Below the pieces are notes generated by a model, which was not told where the DNA came from, did not search any database, and worked only from the letters and a program-made list of their open reading frames with translations. A program made the translations under genes and the position numbers. DNA of 64,000 nucleotides from Novosphingobium olei (lineage in GTDB: Bacteria; Pseudomonadota; Alphaproteobacteria; Sphingomonadales; Sphingomonadaceae), in assembly GCF_012927405.1 (NCBI RefSeq), contig NZ_JABBGM010000002.1, positions 496,001-560,000 of the forward strand, read 5' to 3'. Every line of letters starts with the position of its first letter. The stretch's first letter is position 1. This document shows positions 28,029 to 37,316 of this stretch, piece after piece.

Positions 28029-28748
28029 CTAGGCGGTGCTGCCGCCGTCGACGGTCAACACCGTGCCGGTGACGCGCGCCGCCTCTTCCGAGAGCAGGTA
28101 GAGCATGGCGCCGGCCACATCCTCGGGTTCGGCCGGGCCAAGCGGGGCGCGGCGCAGGACCGAGGCGAGCCGTTCGCCATCGAGCGTGCGGGTCATCTCG
28201 GTCGCCATGTAGCCCGGGGCAACGCAGTTCACCGTGATTCCGCGCTTGCCCACTTCGCGCGAAAGCGAGCGGGTGAAGCCTTCGAGCCCCGCCTTGGTCG
28301 CGCCATAGACCGACAGGCCGCTGTAGCCGGTGCGCGCGTTGACCGACGAGGTCATGATGATGCGGCCGCGGCGGCGCACCAGCATCGGTTGCAGCAATTG
28401 CCGCGTCAGCAGGATCGGCCCGGTGAGGTTGGTGGTGACGAGGCTTTCGATCTCGCCCGGAGGAGTGAGCGCGAACAGCCGGTCGCTGCTGGCGGCGCCG
28501 TTGTTGACGAGCGCGTAGATGTCCTTGTGCGTCTTGACGATGCGGCGGCCGACTTCGGCGACTTGCGCCAGATCGCCCAGATCGAGCGGTTCGAACGCCA
28601 GCTTGCCGGGATGGCGCTCGCCAAGCTCTGCCAGCGCGTCGCTCCAGCGCCGGTTGGCGGCGACGACGGCATGGCCCCGATCGAGCAGGCGGGCGGCGAG
28701 CGCGAGCCCGACCCCGCGCGAGGCGCCGGTGACGACGACCGTGCTCAC
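28029..28748 (-). CDS. FabG-like short-chain dehydrogenase/reductase of the acyl-ACP cluster
   Basis: A 239-residue SDR. NAD(P) site VVTGASRGVGLALAARL (residues 4-20), ALVNNGAASSDRLFAL, catalytic Ser in MTSSVNARTGYSG and YGATKAG near residue 149, and a typical GYMATEMTRTLDGE and VLTVDGGSTA end. It most resembles 3-oxoacyl-ACP reductases. The start is GTG at 28748, overlapping the stop of the ligase gene (GTGA), so the two are translationally coupled. Its neighbours (acyl-AMP ligase, ACP, acyltransferase) suggest it acts on an ACP-bound acyl group, by inference. Confidence 0.85.
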   Translation of the reverse strand: MSTVVVTGASRGVGLALAARLLDRGHAVVAANRRWSDALAELGERHPGKLAFEPLDLGDLAQVAEVGRRIVKTHKDIYALVNNGAASSDRLFALTPPGEIESLVTTNLTGPILLTRQLLQPMLVRRRGRIIMTSSVNARTGYSGLSVYGATKAGLEGFTRSLSREVGKRGITVNCVAPGYMATEMTRTLDGERLASVLRRAPLGPAEPEDVAGAMLYLLSEEAARVTGTVLTVDGGSTA

Positions 28749-30058
28749 GCCGGAACCCGCGCCACCTTGCCCGCGCGGGTGAGCGCGAGTTCGGGCGCGA
28801 TCTCGATCGTGGCGGGGCGTGCTTCGCGGGGCAGGTGTTCGCGGCACCAGCGCTTGAGCGCGGCGATGGTGTCGGCCGGGGGCGCGCCGTTCGCGGCATC
28901 GCCGGGATCGAGCACGACCCTTGCCGCGATCAGCGCGCCGAGCATCGCGCTGGGGCGGGGCACGACCTGGCAATCGAGCACGGCGGGATGCTGCTTGAGC
29001 ACGGCTTCGACGCGTTCGGGATGGACCTTCGCCCCGCCGACGTTGATGACGTTGCCCGCGCGGCCGAGAAAGCGCACGCGCCCCTGCGCCAGCTCGACGC
29101 GGTCCTGCGTGCAGAGGAAGCCGTCGGCGTCGAACAGCGCCTCCCGCCCGGCACGCAGGGTCTGCGGATCGGGGCGGATCCACAGCATGTCGTCGCGGAT
29201 GCGCAGCGCGAGCGCGTGCGGCGCCCGGTCGAGCCATTCCTGCGGGAAACCGGCGATGCCATCGTGCACTGAAAAGCCGGTGCCGGCCTCGGTCGAGGCA
29301 TAGTGGTGCGAAATGCGCGCGGCGGGGAACTGGCGGGCGAGCCGGTCGAGCAGCGGCTGGTCGGCCGTTTCCCCGCCCAGCGTGACCTGCCGCAGGGCAA
29401 GATCGCGCGCCGCCGGGGCCATCAGCACGCGGCGCCAAAGCGATGGCGTGGCTGACAGATGGGTGACCCCGCCTGCGGCCAGCGCGGCGATGCGCTGGGC
29501 GAAGGGCAGATCGGCGGCGGGGGCGACGAGCCGGCTTCCCCCGAGCAGGGCGTGGAGCAGCACCTGCAGCCCGGCAAAGCGGCACGGATCGTAAAGCATG
29601 CCCCAGACGGGCGCGCTCCCGCGCTGCGCCGGATCGGACGGGGCCCGATCGCGCGGTGTTGGCACGCTGCGGGCCAAGCTGGCGAAGGCGTGGGCGAAGA
29701 ACTTCGGCGCCCCGGTCGAGCCCGAGGTTGCAAGGTCCCAGCGCGTGGCGACGGCCGCGCCTTCGTACGGGTAGACGAGGGCGGGCGGGGCGGCCAGCGC
29801 ATGGGTGGCTTGCGCGGCGAGGTCGGCGGGCAGGAAGCGCAGCGCCGCGACCTTGCCATCGAGCAGGGCGACGAGCCGGGCCAGATCGCCGACATGCGCC
29901 GGGGCCAGCGTGACGATGTCCTGCGGCCCGCATCCGGGCGGGGCGGATGCGGCGAGATCGGCCAGCTCGCCAGCGGTGACGCGGGCGCCGCCGGTATCGA
30001 TCACCACCTGGCCGGGCGGCAGGGCGCGCGCCCTGAACCGCAGGCCCAGGCTAGCCAT
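28745..30058 (-). CDS. AMP-binding acyl ligase (acyl-CoA/acyl-ACP synthetase-like)
   Basis: A 437-residue adenylate-forming enzyme, shorter than the usual 500-550. The phosphate-binding motif is TSGSTGAPKFFAH near residue 110, HYASTEAG near residue 244, FLGRAGNVINVGGAKVHPE near residue 328, and a C-terminal LTRAGKVARV with the catalytic-type Lys. The N-terminal 100 residues are reduced compared with long-chain acyl-CoA synthetases. The ATG overlaps the ACP gene by eight bases, so ACP is the likely acceptor; substrate unknown. Confidence 0.85.
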   Translation of the reverse strand: MASLGLRFRARALPPGQVVIDTGGARVTAGELADLAASAPPGCGPQDIVTLAPAHVGDLARLVALLDGKVAALRFLPADLAAQATHALAAPPALVYPYEGAAVATRWDLATSGSTGAPKFFAHAFASLARSVPTPRDRAPSDPAQRGSAPVWGMLYDPCRFAGLQVLLHALLGGSRLVAPAADLPFAQRIAALAAGGVTHLSATPSLWRRVLMAPAARDLALRQVTLGGETADQPLLDRLARQFPAARISHHYASTEAGTGFSVHDGIAGFPQEWLDRAPHALALRIRDDMLWIRPDPQTLRAGREALFDADGFLCTQDRVELAQGRVRFLGRAGNVINVGGAKVHPERVEAVLKQHPAVLDCQVVPRPSAMLGALIAARVVLDPGDAANGAPPADTIAALKRWCREHLPREARPATIEIAPELALTRAGKVARVPA

Positions 30059-30383
30059 CGACGAAGGCTGGCGCGGTCAGGTCTTCGCGCGGTTCGGCGG
30101 CGGCGAGCGGGATCGCCGGCTGGTCCGCTTCGAGCAGGCGGGTGTAGAACCCGACGAATTCGGCAAAGGTGATCGGCGGTTCGGCATCGGGATCGATCGC
30201 GAACGGATCGACGCCGAGGTCGTCGTCGAGCTGCGCGATCAGCACCGCGAAGGCCATCGAATCGAAGCCCGTCTCGAGCAGCACCGTTTCATCGGAGAGC
30301 GGCGGTGGCGGCTCGTCGTGATCTTCGCTCCACAATGCGTTGAACGTCACGCGGATCTGGTCGGCTACGGTGTCTGTGGTCAC
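30051..30383 (-). CDS. Acyl carrier protein
   Basis: A 110-residue acidic protein. The phosphopantetheine attachment motif is TGFDSMAFAVLIAQL (Ser near residue 42), followed by the DDDLGVDPFAIDPD acidic helix typical of ACPs. It is longer than housekeeping AcpP (about 78 residues), with an extra C-terminal segment (QPAIPLAAAEPREDLTAPAF) that could be a docking tail. The start is GTG at 30383 after a GGGGGACAAGGGC purine-rich stretch. Upstream, 14 bases away, is the acyltransferase pseudogene. A dedicated carrier for this cluster rather than for general fatty acid synthesis. Confidence 0.85.
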   Translation of the reverse strand: MTTDTVADQIRVTFNALWSEDHDEPPPPLSDETVLLETGFDSMAFAVLIAQLDDDLGVDPFAIDPDAEPPITFAEFVGFYTRLLEADQPAIPLAAAEPREDLTAPAFVDG

Positions 30384-30397
30384 GCCCTTGTCCCCCT

Positions 30398-30909
30398 TCA
30401 GGCATGTGCTGGCATGGTATCGGCCTGGTCTGCGGCTGACTGTGCGGCCGGTGCCGTTTCGGCGGGCGCGCCATCGCGGATGCGCGCGCCGTAGAGCCCG
30501 GTCTGGATGTTGCGTTCAATCACGCGCGCGGGGTTGCCGAAGGCCAGCGAATGGGCCGGCACATCGCGCAGCACGACTGAGCCCGCGCCGATGATGCAGT
30601 GATCGCCGATCGTCACCCCGGCATGATCACCGCGTGCGCGCCGATAAAGCAGTAGTCGCCGATGGTGGTGGGCAGGTGCACGTTGTTGACGAAATCGTGC
30701 GTCATGATCGACGTGCGGAAGGTGACCGCCGAATACTTCCCGATGCGGATCCCGTCCGGAAAGGTCTTGTCGATCTTGGCGGTGAGGGAAATCCGGGTGC
30801 CTTCGCCGATGTGCGTTCCCCAGAAATGATTATAGTACCATCGTACTATACTAATAAACCGTCTGTATAGTTCGGTCCTGATTCGCGTTGCGACCCCGTA
30901 GCGCTTCAC
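30398..30909 (-). pseudogene. Hexapeptide-repeat (left-handed beta-helix) acyltransferase with a one-base frameshift
   Basis: The first part (GTG at 30909, behind the perfect AAGGAGG) encodes VKRYGVATRIRTEL, then GTHIGEGTRISLTAKIDKTF and GDYCFIGAHAVIMPG, a hexapeptide-repeat acyltransferase. It stops at TGA 30613-30615. The next frame continues directly with TIGDHCIIGAGSVVLRDVPA and AFGNPARVIERNI, the normal rest of the same fold. The total length, 512 bases, is one short of whole codons, and the break lies in a CCCC run (about 30616-30619), so one G/C is missing. It may be a real mutation, a sequencing error, or a GTGA-coupled split gene. Intact, it would resemble WcaF/maltose O-acetyltransferase-type enzymes of about 170 residues. 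Confidence 0.75.
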
Positions 30910-31270
30910 CAAACCCTCCTTGACAGGCGGTAAAGGCGGCAAATTGTTTCTTATCGCCCGCCGATATTTTCGCGATTTTTATCGGCACCAATTTACGGGT
31001 GGGAAATTATTTAAGCAACAATCCGCAACGTATTTTTGCCGTTCGGCTTTGTCTTCTGTTTTCATGCAGTTCCATGCATCCACGTGGCCCGCTGGCGCTG
31101 GCAATGGAAACGAGCAGTCGCGCAGCAGGGGGGGCGGCGACGAAGATCGATTGCGCGCGCGGCGATGGACTGCGCCGTGATTCGGATGCGCAGGGCTGGA
31201 CGGGCGGCCGGGTGGCCGCCCGCGAGAAGGGGCAGATGCGTGATTGCGGGGGGCGTCGAGGCCCCCTGGA
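30910..31270. other. AT-rich intergenic segment upstream of the acyl-ACP cluster
   Basis: About 360 bases without a gene. The left 150 bases are clearly more AT-rich than the rest of the window and must carry the promoter of the leftward acyl-ACP cluster; the palindrome at 30961-30985 lies here. The right part (31080-31270) is GC-rich and holds nothing recognisable. The composition drop suggests acquired DNA. Confidence 0.6.
30961..30985. promoter_or_regulatory. AT-rich palindrome, candidate operator
   Basis: CCGATA (30961-30966) and TATCGG (30980-30985) flank TTTTCGCGATTTT, which is itself nearly symmetric around CGCG. It lies about 50 bases before the GTG of the acyltransferase, in the expected promoter region of the acyl-ACP cluster. 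Confidence 0.45.
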
Positions 31271-32053
31271 TCAGCTCATCGACCAGCCGTGGCTGGCGGT
31301 GAGCGACTGGCCGGTCAGCGCGTTCGACGGGAAGGCGGCGAAGAACAGGGCGAGTTCGGCAATGTCCTCGACCGTGGTGAATTCGCCGTCGACCGTCTGG
31401 CCGAGCATGACCTTCTTGACCACTTCGTCTTCGCTGATGCCCAGTTCCTTCGCCTGTTCGGGGATCTGCTTGTCGACCAGCGGGGTGCGCACGAAGCCGG
31501 GGCAGATCACGTTCGAGCGCACGCCCTTGGCGCCGCCTTCCTTGGCGATCACCCGCGACAGGCCGAGCAACCCATGCTTGGCGGTGACGTAGGCGCTTTT
31601 GAGCGGGCTGGCTTCCTTCGAATGAACCGAGCCCATGAAGATCACCGCGCCCGAGCCCTGCTTGTACATGTGCGGCAGCACCGCCTTGCTGGTGAGGAAG
31701 GCGCCATCGAGGTGGATCGCCAGCATCTTCTTCCAGTCGGCATAGGCGAAGGCTTCGACCGGGTTGACGATCTGGATGCCGGCGTTCGACACCAGCACGT
31801 CGACCGTGCCCCACTTGGCCACGACTTGCGCCACGCCGGCGTTGACCTGGTCTTCGCTGGTGACGTCCATCGCCACGGCAAGCGCGGCATCGGCATGGTC
31901 GGCGTTGATCGCATCGGCCGCGGCCTGCGCCGCATCGAGCTTCAAGTCGGCGATGGCGACCTTGCCCCCGGCGGCGGCATAGCGCTTGGCGATGGCAAGC
32001 CCGATGCCGCTGGCGGCGCCGGTGACGATGCAGACCTTGTTGTTAAGATTCAT
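31271..32053 (-). CDS. bdhA: 3-hydroxybutyrate dehydrogenase
   Basis: A 260-residue SDR. Cofactor site [22 protein letters not shown] (in part, residues 8-27), [38 protein letters not shown] with catalytic Ser, Tyr and Lys (YVTAK near residue 156), and [24 protein letters not shown] near residue 185. The VHSKEAS and [11 protein letters not shown] blocks are characteristic of D-3-hydroxybutyrate dehydrogenase rather than FabG. It converts 3-hydroxybutyrate to acetoacetate in polyhydroxybutyrate turnover. It follows the patatin gene by 44 bases on the same strand. Confidence 0.88.
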   Translation of the reverse strand: MNLNNKVCIVTGAASGIGLAIAKRYAAAGGKVAIADLKLDAAQAAADAINADHADAALAVAMDVTSEDQVNAGVAQVVAKWGTVDVLVSNAGIQIVNPVEAFAYADWKKMLAIHLDGAFLTSKAVLPHMYKQGSGAVIFMGSVHSKEASPLKSAYVTAKHGLLGLSRVIAKEGGAKGVRSNVICPGFVRTPLVDKQIPEQAKELGISEDEVVKKVMLGQTVDGEFTTVEDIAELALFFAAFPSNALTGQSLTASHGWSMS

Positions 32054-32097
32054 GGTGATGGCTCCGGTTCTTGAGGGGGATTCCCCGGTTAGGGTGG

Positions 32098-33201
32098 TCA
32101 GGCGAGATCGAGCGTGACGATGCCGCGCGTGGGGCGTTCGCGTTTCTTCCAGCGCGGGCTGGCGAACGAGCGGAGCACGTCTTCGCGCCCCGCCTGCCAG
32201 TGCCCTTCGACTGTCATGCGCGAAAATTCGTAGTCCTTGCCCTGGCTCTCGTAGTCCTCGCCCCGATTGATCAGGTGCAGGATGGTGACCGGCCCCTGCG
32301 ACCGGTAGGCCTTGAGCAGGGCGAGATCGGGATCGTCGGCAAATTCCGGTGGCAATTTGGCGAACAGCCTTTGTGCTGCTGCTTCAAGCGCTTCGATCCG
32401 CTTGTTCATGTCGGTATTCATGCGGGTGCGGCTGGAATAGCGGATGTCCTTTTCGCGCTGCGTCGCTTCCGCCAGGCTGCGCGGCATCATCCCGCGCGCG
32501 CTGAACAGATCGACCTGGAACACCAGCAGCGGGTCGGTGCCGCGCTGGTCCAGCACCTGCTGCAGCGGTGTGTTCGACACGATGCCGCCGTCCCAATAGG
32601 GTTCGCCATCGATCATCACCGGCGGAAAACCGGGCGGCAGCGCACCGCTCGCCATGATGTGTTCGGGCCCGATGCGCCGGTCGCGGTTGTCGAAATAGAC
32701 GAAGTTGCCCGTCAGCACGTTGACCGCGCCCACGCTGAAGCGGACAGGGCCATCGTTGAGCAGGTCGAAATCCACCAGCTCTTCCAGCGTGGCGCGCAAG
32801 GGGGCGGTATCGTACAGGCTGATCGCCTGCGGCGAGCCGGGCTGTTCGAGCCAGGGCGCGCACAGCCGCGGGGTGAAGAAGCCGGGAATGCCGGTGAGCG
32901 CGATGGTGGCGGCCGACGCTTCGTTGAACAGCCGCCGCCCCCAGCCATCGGCAAAGGGCGAGGGGAAGGGCACCCGGCTCGACGCCTTGTCCCAGAACGC
33001 GCGCAAGGCCGCGATGCGCTTGTCCGGTGGGTTGCCCGCGATGAGCGCCGCATTGACCGCGCCGATCGAGATGCCCGCGACCCAGCCGGGCATGTGGCGG
33101 CTTTCCATCAGCGCCTCGAACACGCCCGCCTGGTAGGCGCCGAGCGCGCCGCCGCCCTGAAGGACCAGCGCGCAGGATTCGCTGTCGACTTGGCCAGTCA
33201 T
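32098..33201 (-). CDS. Patatin-like phospholipase with DUF3734-type C-terminus
   Basis: A 367-residue predicted lipid or polyester hydrolase. The oxyanion motif is [18 protein letters not shown] (residues 12-29), the nucleophile elbow is [11 protein letters not shown] (GxSxG near residue 46), and the catalytic Asp is in [12 protein letters not shown] near residue 203 (DGG). The C-terminal 130 residues ([28 protein letters not shown]) match the extension often seen with this group. Pairing with 3-hydroxybutyrate dehydrogenase is common in alphaproteobacteria and suggests a role in PHB or lipid turnover. Confidence 0.85.
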   Translation of the reverse strand: MTGQVDSESCALVLQGGGALGAYQAGVFEALMESRHMPGWVAGISIGAVNAALIAGNPPDKRIAALRAFWDKASSRVPFPSPFADGWGRRLFNEASAATIALTGIPGFFTPRLCAPWLEQPGSPQAISLYDTAPLRATLEELVDFDLLNDGPVRFSVGAVNVLTGNFVYFDNRDRRIGPEHIMASGALPPGFPPVMIDGEPYWDGGIVSNTPLQQVLDQRGTDPLLVFQVDLFSARGMMPRSLAEATQREKDIRYSSRTRMNTDMNKRIEALEAAAQRLFAKLPPEFADDPDLALLKAYRSQGPVTILHLINRGEDYESQGKDYEFSRMTVEGHWQAGREDVLRSFASPRWKKRERPTRGIVTLDLA

Positions 33202-33363
33202 TTGGGAGCGCCTCGCAAGGGGTGAGCGATGTCGGGAAACGGTTTGTGCACTGCAACGTAAAAGCGCAAGGGCGGTTTCCTGAAACTTCGGTCATGCGGG
33301 CGGGGCTGGAGTGCGCAAGTCATTGCGGGCGCCCCGCTTCCCTTTTGCCGGGGCACACCCTAC

Positions 33364-33864
33364 ATGGCGGCGACCATGGCACGCCCCACCCCCGCAGCCT
33401 TCGACAAGAAGAAGATCGTCGCCGAGAACCGTCGCGCGCGGTTCGAATACTATATCGAGGACGTCTACGAGGCGGGCATCGTGCTGACCGGCACCGAGGT
33501 GAAGTCCTTGCGCTTCGGCGAAGGCTCGATCGCCGAATCCTATGCCGAGGTGAAGGGCGGCGAAGTCTGGCTGGTCAATTCCAACGTGCCCGAATTCAGC
33601 CACGGCAACCGCTTCAACCACGTGCCCCGGCGGCCGCGCAAGCTGCTGCTGAAGGAGCGCGAGATCGACAAGTTCCACGGCGCGGTGGAACGCAAGGGCA
33701 TGACGCTGGTGCCGCTGTCGATCTATTTCAACGGTCGCGGCCGGGCCAAGGTGGAGCTGGCGCTCGCCAAGGGCAAGAACGCAGCCGACAAGCGCGCCAC
33801 GATCAAGGAACGCGACTGGAAGCGCGACAAGGCGCGCATCATGCGCGAACACGGCAAGGAATAA
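33364..33864 (+). CDS. smpB: SsrA-binding protein SmpB
   Basis: Binds tmRNA and brings it to stalled ribosomes for trans-translation. A 166-residue product, or 162 from the second ATG at 33376. Motifs: [21 protein letters not shown] near residue 20 (in part), [21 protein letters not shown] near residue 42 (in part), and the basic C-terminal tail [18 protein letters not shown] that enters the ribosome. No tmRNA gene is recognised in the window. It begins the smpB-DUF2062-cckA-recA string. Confidence 0.95.
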   Translation: MAATMARPTPAAFDKKKIVAENRRARFEYYIEDVYEAGIVLTGTEVKSLRFGEGSIAESYAEVKGGEVWLVNSNVPEFSHGNRFNHVPRRPRKLLLKEREIDKFHGAVERKGMTLVPLSIYFNGRGRAKVELALAKGKNAADKRATIKERDWKRDKARIMREHGKE

Positions 33865-33986
33865 GTTGGCCTTCCACCCCGCGCTTCACTTCGGCGTAAG
33901 CTCCGCGCGGGTAGCCACGGCGGATCGATAGAGGCGCAATCGTTCCGTGACGGGACGGTGACACGCCGCTAACCTTGCGGGACGAG

Positions 33987-34547
33987 ATGCAGACGAGAAT
34001 CGCCAACTGGGCCCGGGCCAACATGCCCACGCGCGAACAGATGGAGCGCATGCCCCTGGCGCGCCCGCTCGCCGCGCGGCACGAACTGTGGCGGTTCACC
34101 CGCCGTTCGGTGCCGCGGGGGGTGGCGGTCGGCCTGTTCATCGGCATCTTCGCGATGATCCCGGGCGTGCAGATCGTGGGCGCGGCGCTGATGTGCCTGC
34201 CGTTTCGTGGCAACATCCCGATCGCGGCGCTGATGACGTTCATCTCGATTCCGCCGACGACGCTGTTCGTGTTCCTTCCCGGCGCGATCTGGGTGGGCAA
34301 CCGCTTCGGCTTCCACGCCGATCTCTCGACGATCACCACGCTCGTGTCCAAAGGGGCAGGCTTGGGCGAATGGCTCGCCTGGTTGGGCACCGATGCCGCG
34401 CCGTCGCTGGTGATCGGCCTTGGCGTGATCTCGCTGGCCAGCGCCGCGCTCGGCTATGTCGTCACGGCGATCGGCTGGCGGTGGTGGACCGCGCACAAGC
34501 GGCGCACCCGGCTGATGCGGGCGCAGGCAAGGGACTTTCCGGAGTGA
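33987..34547 (+). CDS. DUF2062 membrane protein
   Basis: A 186-residue inner-membrane protein. Central hydrophobic segments include VAVGLFIGIFAMIPGVQIVG, FISIPPTTLFVFLPGAIWVG and LVIGLGVISLASAALGYVV; a basic C-terminal tail (WTAHKRRTRLMRAQARD) follows. The F-x-G-x-x-P pattern is typical of DUF2062. A TTG four codons upstream is possible, but the ATG at 33987 is preferred. In many sphingomonads this gene precedes cckA, as here with only 19 bases between, so they are likely cotranscribed. Function unknown. Confidence 0.85.
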   Translation: MQTRIANWARANMPTREQMERMPLARPLAARHELWRFTRRSVPRGVAVGLFIGIFAMIPGVQIVGAALMCLPFRGNIPIAALMTFISIPPTTLFVFLPGAIWVGNRFGFHADLSTITTLVSKGAGLGEWLAWLGTDAAPSLVIGLGVISLASAALGYVVTAIGWRWWTAHKRRTRLMRAQARDFPE

Positions 34548-34566
34548 CCGCCGGGCCAGAGGGGGT

Positions 34567-37053
34567 ATGGCCCGCGTGAGCAGGATTGAAAGCGGGGCAG
34601 GGGTGACGACGACGTATCGCAGCGAGGGGGCGTTGCTCTCGGCCGAACCCGACGGCAGGCGTCTGCCGTGGAAGGACTTTGCCGCGATCGCGCTCGGCAT
34701 CCTGGCAAGCGCCGGCCTGTTGTGGTGGGTTTCGGGCGAGGCGGTGGCCGCCATCGCCTTTCTTTCGGGGATCGTGCTGGTCGGCGCGCTGGTGCTCGCC
34801 GTGCTGCGGCTGCGGCCCGAAGCCGAAGTGCCCGATTTTGCCGCGCCCGACTGGTCGGTCACCTTCACCGCGATCGACCGTGACGATGAGGCGGTGGCGA
34901 TCACCGACCGCGCCGGCCGGCTGGTCTGCGCCAGCACGCGCTATATGGAATGGTTCGATGCAAGCGTCGCGCCGCCGAGCCTGCAGCTCGATGCACCGGC
35001 CCGCGAAGGCATCGACAATGCGGCGCGCACGGCGTGGCGCGATGGCGCGGCACGGGTGGCGCTGATCCCCGGGTCGCTCGGAGGGCTGTCGCTCGACGTG
35101 CGGCGCGCGGGCCGGGGCGAGAACCACCTGGTCTGGCGCTTCGTGCCGGCGAGCGACGACGATCCGGTGACCGAGATGGCCGCGCATGTCGCCGGCAAGC
35201 TCGGCCGCGCGCTGAGCCGCGAAGCGCTGCAATGCGCGCTGGTCGCGCCCGACGGGCAGGTGCTGGCCGCCAACGGCGCCTTTGCCGCGCGCGCTTCGGG
35301 CCGCGAGACGGCGGACCTTGTCGGCACCGACTTCGTCTCGTGGTTCTGCTCGGACGAGCACGAACGCATCTACTATGCGCGCGAAGGCGCCAAGGGCGCG
35401 CCGGTGCGCTTCGTCCACGTGCCCGTTGCCGATCCCGACATCTCGGACGCGATCGATCCGACCGCGGTGCCGTCGCTGTTCCTGCTGCTCGACGATCAGG
35501 GCGGCATCGGCGATCCGCGCGCCGGGCTGCCGCAGGTGGAAGCGCTGCTGGCGCGGCTGCCGCTGGGCCTTGCCATGACCGATCGCGACGGCCGCTTCCT
35601 CTTCGCCAACCGCGCCTTCCTGCGCGCCGCCGGGCACGAGGACCCCAATTTGCCGCCGCCGTACCCGTCCGACCTCGTCATCCGCGAGGACAAGGGCGCG
35701 CTGGCCGATGCGGTGCGCCGCTATGCGCAAGGCGCGCCGACATCGGGCGACGTCGCCGTGCGCCTGCGCGCCGCACCCGAAGAGCCGGTCTCGCTCAACA
35801 TGGCGGCGGTGCGGGGGCTGGGCGAAGGGGCAGTGCTGCTCAGTCTCAAGGATTCGACCGAGGAAACCCGCCTCAAGCGCGAGATCGCGCAGGCGACCAA
35901 GATGCAGGCAGTGGGCCAGCTGGCGGGCGGCGTGGCGCACGATTTCAACAACGTGCTGACCGCGATCATCGGCTATTGCGATCTCATGCTGATGCGCCAC
36001 ACCCCGGGCGACAGCGATTACGACGACATCCAGCAGATCAAGGCGAATTCGAACCGCGCCGCCTCGCTCACCCGCCAGCTGCTCGCCTTTTCGCGCCAGC
36101 AGACGCTGCGCCCCGAAGTGCTGCAGCTGCCCGACGTGGTGGCCGAGGTTTCGACCCTGCTCAAGCGCCTGCTCGGCGAAAAGATCAGCCTGGAAGTGAC
36201 CCACGATCGCGATCTGGGCTTCGTTCGGGCAGACCCGGTGCAGCTCGAACAGGTGCTGCTCAACCTTGCCGTGAACGCGCGCGATGCGATGGCCGACATC
36301 AAGGGCGGCGGCACGCTGCGGCTGATGACCCGGCGCGTGACGGCCGGCGACGTGCGCGCGATGAAGAGCGAGATCCTGCCGATCGGCGACTATACCGCGC
36401 TGATCGTCGAGGACACCGGCCACGGCATCAAGCCCAACCTGATCGGCAAGATCTTCGAGCCGTTCTTCACCACCAAGGACAAGGGCAAGGGCACCGGCCT
36501 TGGCCTTTCGACCGTGTACGGCATCGTCAAGCAGTCGGGCGGGTTCATCTTCGCCTCGAGCGAGGTGGGCAAGGGCACGCGCTTTACCATCTACCTGCCG
36601 GTCCACGTGCCCGACGCGGTCGAGCAGGCCGAAGCCGCCAGGCCGAAGCCCGAAGGCCGGCGCAGCGAATGGAGCGGCGGCGGGCGCATCCTGCTGGTGG
36701 AGGACGAGGACACCGTCCGCGCCGTGGCCGAACGCGCGCTGGTGCGCCAGGGCTACGAGGTGACCACGGCCGCCGATGGCGAGGAAGGGCTCGAGGCCTT
36801 GCAGCGGATCATGGCGGCGGGCGAGGATGTCGACATGATCGTGTCCGACGTCGTCATGCCCAGCATGGACGGCCCGACGATGGCCCGCGAGATCCGCCGC
36901 CTGCGCGCGGACATGCCGATCCTGTTCATGTCGGGCTATGCCGAGGAACAGCTGCGGCGCGAGATCGACATTCCCAACATGCACTTCCTGGCCAAGCCGT
37001 TCAGCGTGGCGCAGATCGTGGCGGCGGTGGAAGACGTGCTGCGCGGCGACTGA
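34567..37053 (+). CDS. cckA: Hybrid sensor histidine kinase CckA
   Basis: An 828-residue cell-cycle phosphorelay kinase that in alphaproteobacteria feeds ChpT and then CtrA and CpdR. Two membrane helices lie at about residues 38-55 and 62-80. Two PAS-like regions (about 95-270 and 320-430) follow, the latter with LPLGLAMTDRDGRFLFANRA. The kinase phosphoacceptor is His458 in LAGGVAHDFNNVLTAIIGYC; ATPase boxes are LNLAVNARDAM, VEDTGHGIKP and GKGTGLGLSTVYG. A receiver with Asp761 (IVSDVVMPSMDGP) closes the protein. It is longer than Caulobacter CckA (about 690). Its position next to recA is usual in this order. Confidence 0.92.
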   Translation: MARVSRIESGAGVTTTYRSEGALLSAEPDGRRLPWKDFAAIALGILASAGLLWWVSGEAVAAIAFLSGIVLVGALVLAVLRLRPEAEVPDFAAPDWSVTFTAIDRDDEAVAITDRAGRLVCASTRYMEWFDASVAPPSLQLDAPAREGIDNAARTAWRDGAARVALIPGSLGGLSLDVRRAGRGENHLVWRFVPASDDDPVTEMAAHVAGKLGRALSREALQCALVAPDGQVLAANGAFAARASGRETADLVGTDFVSWFCSDEHERIYYAREGAKGAPVRFVHVPVADPDISDAIDPTAVPSLFLLLDDQGGIGDPRAGLPQVEALLARLPLGLAMTDRDGRFLFANRAFLRAAGHEDPNLPPPYPSDLVIREDKGALADAVRRYAQGAPTSGDVAVRLRAAPEEPVSLNMAAVRGLGEGAVLLSLKDSTEETRLKREIAQATKMQAVGQLAGGVAHDFNNVLTAIIGYCDLMLMRHTPGDSDYDDIQQIKANSNRAASLTRQLLAFSRQQTLRPEVLQLPDVVAEVSTLLKRLLGEKISLEVTHDRDLGFVRADPVQLEQVLLNLAVNARDAMADIKGGGTLRLMTRRVTAGDVRAMKSEILPIGDYTALIVEDTGHGIKPNLIGKIFEPFFTTKDKGKGTGLGLSTVYGIVKQSGGFIFASSEVGKGTRFTIYLPVHVPDAVEQAEAARPKPEGRRSEWSGGGRILLVEDEDTVRAVAERALVRQGYEVTTAADGEEGLEALQRIMAAGEDVDMIVSDVVMPSMDGPTMAREIRRLRADMPILFMSGYAEEQLRREIDIPNMHFLAKPFSVAQIVAAVEDVLRGD

Positions 37054-37226
37054 CCGCCGCGCGATCGTTGCGGGCGCCAGGGCGCCACACCGATACCGCC
37101 ATGTTGGAAGGAATCGGTGGAAAAGCCCGCCCGGATTCCAACGTCCTTCCGGCGCGCTCGCCCCGAAAAAGCGGCGCTGGCGCAGAGCTTTAGGGGGTAA
37201 TCGCGCGAAAATGGCGGGAAATTTCC

Positions 37227-37241
37227 GTTCCCCTCTTGTTC
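37227..37241 (+). promoter_or_regulatory. LexA (SOS) box of recA
   Basis: GTTC-N7-GTTC, the alphaproteobacterial LexA-binding direct repeat, 76 bases before the recA start. A second, inverted GTTC/GAAC relation (GTTCCATGAGAAC) overlaps its right half. This supports SOS control of recA. Confidence 0.8.
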
Positions 37242-37316
37242 CATGAGAACAAAAGGCATACAAAGCCAGTGTTGACGGTTCGTGTGAGCCATCTTTAGGC
37301 AAGGGGAAGCAAAGCC

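Noticed and set aside
34462..37302. A very long open frame antisense to cckA
   Set aside because: It mirrors a strongly supported gene; long antisense frames are usual in GC-rich codons. The same applies to frames antisense to alaS, the antiporter and cysNC.
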